Position numbers and translations under genes: made by a program. Shown here one piece after another: positions 6,330-9,101 of a stretch of DNA of 9,101 nt. The DNA comes from Ruminococcus sp. Its GTDB lineage: Bacteria; Bacillota; Clostridia; Oscillospirales; Ruminococcaceae. The notes below the pieces were generated by a model. That model had not been told where the DNA came from and did not search any database. It saw only the letters and a list, made by a program, of their open reading frames with translations. Location: the NCBI GenBank assembly GCA_029063695.1, contig JAIDNR010000051.1:1-9101 (forward strand). Reading direction: 5' to 3'. How positions within the stretch are numbered: the first letter of the stretch is position 1; each line of letters opens with the position of its first letter.

Positions 6330-7578
6330 GGAAATGACAGAATATGTGATAAAAAAACTTAATGAATACAGGCAGAAAGTAAGCAGAAGAAATGATTTTA
6401 TTAAAAAAATTACATTCGGACTTGTAAATCCTGCAAAGCATAACGCTTTAACAGAAGAATTTACAGATTCCGAAGAAGTGAAAGGTGTTGGATTTATGAA
6501 CAGAAAAATTTCATTGATAGCTACAACAGTCTCATTGATGATGATAATGACAGCGACTGTTTCAATTATTTCGCTGAATATGGGTAAACCGGATTTTGAT
6601 GCTGCAACAGACATGATTGAATCATCATCGACTTCAGATACAAGTACAGAGTACAGTACAGGAACATCTGCTTCAAGCGGTGAACCGCAGGTATTGACAG
6701 CAGTTTCAAGCGATTCGGTATATATACTGACAGCGAAAACAACAGCTGTTTCAGTAACCCGTGCAGAAGAAACGAGGAAAACAGCTAAAACGACTTATTT
6801 GGTTGAATCAACGCAGACAACAAAAGTTAAAACAACAGATGCTGAAAATAATACTGATGTCACGGCTGTCGAAAAGGAAATACCCGAACAGACGGCTGAA
6901 CCAATTCATACAGAGAAAGTTACAAAAGTACAGACGACTGAAACTGCCATAACAGCAGTTCAGACGGAAAAACCGTTGCATACTACAGCAAATAATCCTG
7001 TTGCCGACGAAAGTATTGATGTATTTCAGATTACACCGTCAACGGACGGCGTTGATGAGTTTATGGAACTTCACCATGAAAAATACGGTCATAACGGAAG
7101 CGGAAACTGCTATAATGTCACTCCTAAGGAAATAACCGATAAATATGGGCTGTGTATTTTTAAATTTGATGGTGACGGCGGAGGAACTATATACGGTGAA
7201 GGATTTTTACTTTATGAAAATGAGATATATCCTATTGGCTGCAGCTTCGGCGGTTGGGGACTTACATCATTTGCAGTAACTGATACAGACCATAACGGCA
7301 GTAATGAATTGTATTTTACATATTCATGTGGTTCGGGTATACACCGTTCAGCACTTAGCTATTTCGATATGCAAAGCAAGGATATTATTTATTTTGATTA
7401 TGAATATTGGGATTATGATATGATACTCAGCGATAAAAACGGTATGCTGTCAATATGTCATGCAGAAGAAGAATTTACAGCAGAAGCAGGGATAGAATTT
7501 AAAGCAGGGGAAGAAATCGGAAGAATCGGATTTGTTGACGATGAAATACAGTTGATGCTTAAAACTGATGTCTGCTGA
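6316..7578 (+). CDS. Single-pass membrane protein with Thr-rich stalk; candidate anti-sigma factor/sensor
   Basis: I do not recognise a named family across the full length. The chosen start (ATG 6316, 420 residues) follows AAGGAGG by nine bases; an in-frame TTG at 6295 would add seven residues without a comparable site. Residues 1-63 are charged and probably cytoplasmic, 64-88 form one membrane helix, 95-230 are a Thr/Ser/Lys/Glu-rich stalk, and 231-420 form a compact outer domain rich in aromatic residues and Gly. This domain has six cysteines (265, 280, 309, 338, 381, 420) and the loop DTDHNGSNEL (323-332), which fits the DxDxDGxxDL calcium-loop pattern of FG-GAP/VCBS-type repeats. The overlap with the ECF sigma gene and the inside-to-outside topology suggest that the N-terminus holds the sigma factor while the outer domain senses a surface signal. 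No HxxxCxxC zinc anti-sigma motif is seen. The function is inferred, not shown. Confidence 0.8.
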   Translation: MKTSEEMTEYVIKKLNEYRQKVSRRNDFIKKITFGLVNPAKHNALTEEFTDSEEVKGVGFMNRKISLIATTVSLMMIMTATVSIISLNMGKPDFDAATDMIESSSTSDTSTEYSTGTSASSGEPQVLTAVSSDSVYILTAKTTAVSVTRAEETRKTAKTTYLVESTQTTKVKTTDAENNTDVTAVEKEIPEQTAEPIHTEKVTKVQTTETAITAVQTEKPLHTTANNPVADESIDVFQITPSTDGVDEFMELHHEKYGHNGSGNCYNVTPKEITDKYGLCIFKFDGDGGGTIYGEGFLLYENEIYPIGCSFGGWGLTSFAVTDTDHNGSNELYFTYSCGSGIHRSALSYFDMQSKDIIYFDYEYWDYDMILSDKNGMLSICHAEEEFTAEAGIEFKAGEEIGRIGFVDDEIQLMLKTDVC

Positions 7579-7583
7579 AATAT

Positions 7584-7618
7584 TTAAAGAAAAAAGCTCC
7601 CGATTATCAGTCGGGAGC
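7584..7618 (-). terminator. Intrinsic terminator of the SleB-like hydrolase gene
   Basis: GCTCCCGA (7596-7603) and TCGGGAGC (7611-7618) form a GC-rich 8-bp stem with a 7-base loop. The six A residues at 7590-7595 become a U-run only on minus-strand transcripts, so it serves the leftward hydrolase gene, about 50 bases after its stop. On plus-strand transcripts the hairpin follows the anti-sigma candidate stop by 17 bases but has no U-run, so it would terminate poorly in that direction. Confidence 0.88.
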
Positions 7619-7670
7619 CAGTAACTTCTAACAGATTAAATTAATTTTTCGGAGTCTTTTTGTTTAAGTA

Positions 7671-8918
7671 TTAATAAAAGTGATTCTGGTATCCGTCTCC
7701 ATAGAAACCAAAATAATTATGTTCAAATGAAGAAGGTTCATTGAAATAGAGTTCAACGGCTTCTTTTACCATATCTGTAACATAACCTGAATATGTTGAA
7801 AGATAAGCATAATTCTCAGAACCTGTGAACTGATAAGGTGCTGTAATAACACCATAGATTGTATCCGGATAAAGAGGGCTATTTACACGGTTCATGATAA
7901 CTTCCACAACTTTACCTTTTTCGTAAACATCAATCCAATTTGAACCTGCCTCATTGGCAACACAGTTGCAGAGTAAGACATACTCTTCATCTGTAATCGG
8001 AAGGGAACTTTCCGTTGGTTCAACAATGGTTTCAATAACAGTTGTTGTTATTTCAGTACTTGTGCTTTCTGTGGTTGTTGTTATTACCTCAGATGTAGTT
8101 GTAGTTTCAGATTCAGCAGTAGTAATTGATTCTGTTGTAGTTTCAGCGATTGTTTCTGTGATTGTATATTCGCTTGTTGCAACAACATATTCATCTGTAA
8201 TAACAGTAGTTACTGTAGTTGTTGTTTCATCAGCAACAGAAGTTGTTTCTGTTGTTGTTTCAGCAATTTCTGCCTCAGTTGCGGTTGTACTTGTTTCGGT
8301 TGTTTCCGGAGCGGGAGCAATATACTCTACAGCAGGAGGAAAGTATTCTGTGGAAGGTTCAAATACAAATTCCTCATCTGCATCTGATTCATTATCAGAC
8401 TCTGTTTCGTTATTCTCTTCAACATTCTCTTCATCTGAAACATTATCTACATTTGGAACAGTCTCGGAAACGTCTGTTTCAGGCTCATCTGTTGCAATGA
8501 ACGGACCACTTATTGTAAAACCGCCGACTGATGCGTTATAAACAGGCACATCGTTGTTGTCTGAATCAGCATTGTCATCATTGCTTGGTGTTGTCTCTGT
8601 AGGTTCAGCGACTAAAGTAGCAGTTGTTGTTGTTGTTGTAAAATAGATTTCAGGAATTGTTTCGTCAACGGTTGAATCATTGACTACAGATAAATCAGTG
8701 GAACTTTTGCTTGTTGTGGTTACGGCTGTGGTTTTGATAGAAGTTACTGCAGCAACATTTGCCAATTTTTCGCTCTGGACATCATAAATGTTTTCAACAT
8801 CGCTTTTCGGAGCGACTGTACCTACAGTAGATGTGCTTGAATATACACCCAAAATTCCTCCGCATATGCAGGTGGAAACACCTCCGAAAATCATCGCTGC
8901 AATTTTAGCTTTTCTCAT
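7671..8918 (-). CDS. Secreted/anchored SleB-type cell wall hydrolase with long Thr/Glu-rich stalk
   Basis: The preferred start is ATG at 8918 (415 residues), placed eight bases after an AGGAAAGGA site. An upstream ATG at 8945 would read straight through that site. Residues 1-26 are a signal peptide or N-terminal anchor (MRKAKIAAMIFGG, then a hydrophobic run); a VSTC sequence is a poor lipobox. Residues 30-305 are low complexity: Thr-rich blocks (62-110 and 205-300) flank a strongly acidic Asp/Glu/Asn segment (142-190). The C-terminal domain (about 308-415) matches the SleB/Hydrolase_2 wall hydrolase family. It contains LLCNCVANEAGS with the presumed catalytic Glu323, VVEVIMNRVNSPLYPDTIYGVI (337-358), PYQF, and a closing QNHFY resembling the family's GNHxFY end. 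These enzymes cleave peptidoglycan glycan strands, in spores or vegetative walls. No SleB-type peptidoglycan-binding domain is present; the stalk may position the domain through the wall. Confidence 0.88.
   Translation of the reverse strand: MRKAKIAAMIFGGVSTCICGGILGVYSSTSTVGTVAPKSDVENIYDVQSEKLANVAAVTSIKTTAVTTTSKSSTDLSVVNDSTVDETIPEIYFTTTTTTATLVAEPTETTPSNDDNADSDNNDVPVYNASVGGFTISGPFIATDEPETDVSETVPNVDNVSDEENVEENNETESDNESDADEEFVFEPSTEYFPPAVEYIAPAPETTETSTTATEAEIAETTTETTSVADETTTTVTTVITDEYVVATSEYTITETIAETTTESITTAESETTTTSEVITTTTESTSTEITTTVIETIVEPTESSLPITDEEYVLLCNCVANEAGSNWIDVYEKGKVVEVIMNRVNSPLYPDTIYGVITAPYQFTGSENYAYLSTYSGYVTDMVKEAVELYFNEPSSFEHNYFGFYGDGYQNHFY
8040..8310 (-). repeat. Thr/Glu-coding low-complexity repeat block
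   Basis: This stretch encodes an irregular tandem array of short Thr-rich units such as ETTTES, ETTTTS and TTTTVTT in the hydrolase stalk (about residues 205-300). The DNA is rich in ACA/ACT/GAA-type codons on the minus strand, so the plus strand shows long runs of GTT/GTA/TCA triplets. The units are degenerate, not exact copies. Confidence 0.7.
8623..8640 (-). repeat. Trinucleotide microsatellite encoding six threonines
   Basis: Five GTT triplets followed by GTA on the plus strand read as five ACA codons framing a Thr6 run (residues 94-99) of the hydrolase. A perfect triplet repeat could gain or lose units without a frameshift, changing only stalk length. Confidence 0.75.
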
Positions 8919-8953
8919 CAACTCAATCCTTTCCTCGAAAAGCATTCGTATTT

Positions 8954-8968
8954 GTCCTCATTAAGGAC
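8954..8968 (-). other. Small hairpin in the leader of the hydrolase gene
   Basis: GTCCT and AGGAC form a 5-bp stem with a 5-base loop, between the -10 element and the ribosome binding site of the hydrolase gene. It may stabilise the mRNA 5' end. It is too small to call a riboswitch or attenuator. Confidence 0.25.
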
Positions 8969-8975
8969 TGTGATA

Positions 8976-9004
8976 ATATTACCACATTTTTCGGAAAAAA
9001 GCAA
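8976..9004 (-). promoter_or_regulatory. Sigma-A-type promoter of the SleB-like hydrolase gene
   Basis: On the minus strand TTGCTT (9004-8999) and TAATAT (8981-8976) are spaced by 17 bp, placing the transcription start near 8969 and a leader of about 50 bases before the ATG at 8918. This looks like a housekeeping promoter rather than an ECF promoter. The rest of the stretch to 9101 holds no recognisable gene. Confidence 0.65.
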
Positions 9005-9034
9005 TAGTTTTGAAAAGATTTCCATTTAACGTCC

Positions 9035-9047
9035 AAAAAATTTTTTT
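9035..9047. promoter_or_regulatory. A6T7 tract upstream of the hydrolase promoter
   Basis: Six A followed by seven T lie about 66-78 bases upstream of the inferred hydrolase transcription start. Such tracts bend DNA and can bind nucleoid proteins. It is too far out for a standard UP element, and no hairpin makes it a terminator. Confidence 0.25.
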
Positions 9048-9101
9048 ATACAGGGTGCGTTTTGGTGAAAATGCTACATAAAATATTGATAAATTATTAA
9101 T

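Noticed and set aside
7596..7618. Hairpin as a bidirectional terminator between the convergent genes
   Set aside because: A U-run follows the stem only on the minus-strand transcript; the plus strand continues with CAGTAACTTC.
7954..8541. 195-residue plus-strand open frame rich in Val and Ser
   Set aside because: It is the complement of the Thr/Glu-coding low-complexity region of the hydrolase gene. Repeated GTT/TCA triplets keep the frame open by composition, and the product has no domain or plausible ribosome binding site.
8040..8760. Repetitive GTT/GTA/TCA pattern as a CRISPR or tandem DNA repeat array
   Set aside because: Repeats are codon-sized, degenerate and in frame with the hydrolase; there are no conserved repeats separated by unique spacers.
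8919..8945. Upstream ATG (8945) as start of the hydrolase
   Set aside because: The added nine residues are encoded by the ribosome binding site of the ATG at 8918 and would put acidic residues ahead of the signal sequence.

Overview
The window looks like chromosomal DNA from a low-GC Gram-positive gut or rumen bacterium of the Oscillospiraceae, with Ruminococcus the best guess. The reasons are the AT-rich sequence, strong AGGAGG-type ribosome binding sites, near-consensus sigma-A promoters, and two surface proteins with very long Thr/Glu/Ser-rich linkers of the kind common in Ruminococcus. The taxon is inferred; no rRNA or marker gene is present. No tRNA, rRNA, CRISPR, IS element, integrase or phage gene was seen.

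Left part (1-5700): an AI-2E/PerM-family membrane transporter runs leftward and off the left edge. Divergent from it are three rightward genes: a PAS-GGDEF-GAF protein whose GGDEF active site has decayed to SGGGF, a complete membrane-bound AAA+ zinc protease FtsH, and a small membrane protein of the COG2426 (Sm_multidrug_ex) family. Each rightward gene has its own sigma-A-like promoter with a 17-bp spacer. This part therefore looks like separately expressed housekeeping genes rather than an operon, and it closes with a clear intrinsic terminator at 5666-5703.

Right part (5704-9101): an ECF sigma factor gene overlaps by 14 bp a gene for a single-pass membrane protein. That protein has a short cytoplasmic N-terminus, a Thr/Ser-rich extracytoplasmic stalk, and a Cys-containing C-terminal domain with an FG-GAP/VCBS-like Asp loop. 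By position and topology it is a candidate anti-sigma/sensor, but it lacks the usual zinc anti-sigma motif. Facing it, and sharing the intergenic space, is a secreted or membrane-anchored SleB-type cell wall hydrolase whose catalytic domain sits at the end of a stalk of about 280 residues rich in Thr and acidic residues. The most interesting hypothesis is that the sigma factor and stalked sensor form a cell-surface signalling unit, possibly linked to wall remodelling. The link to the hydrolase rests only on adjacency and similar architecture.
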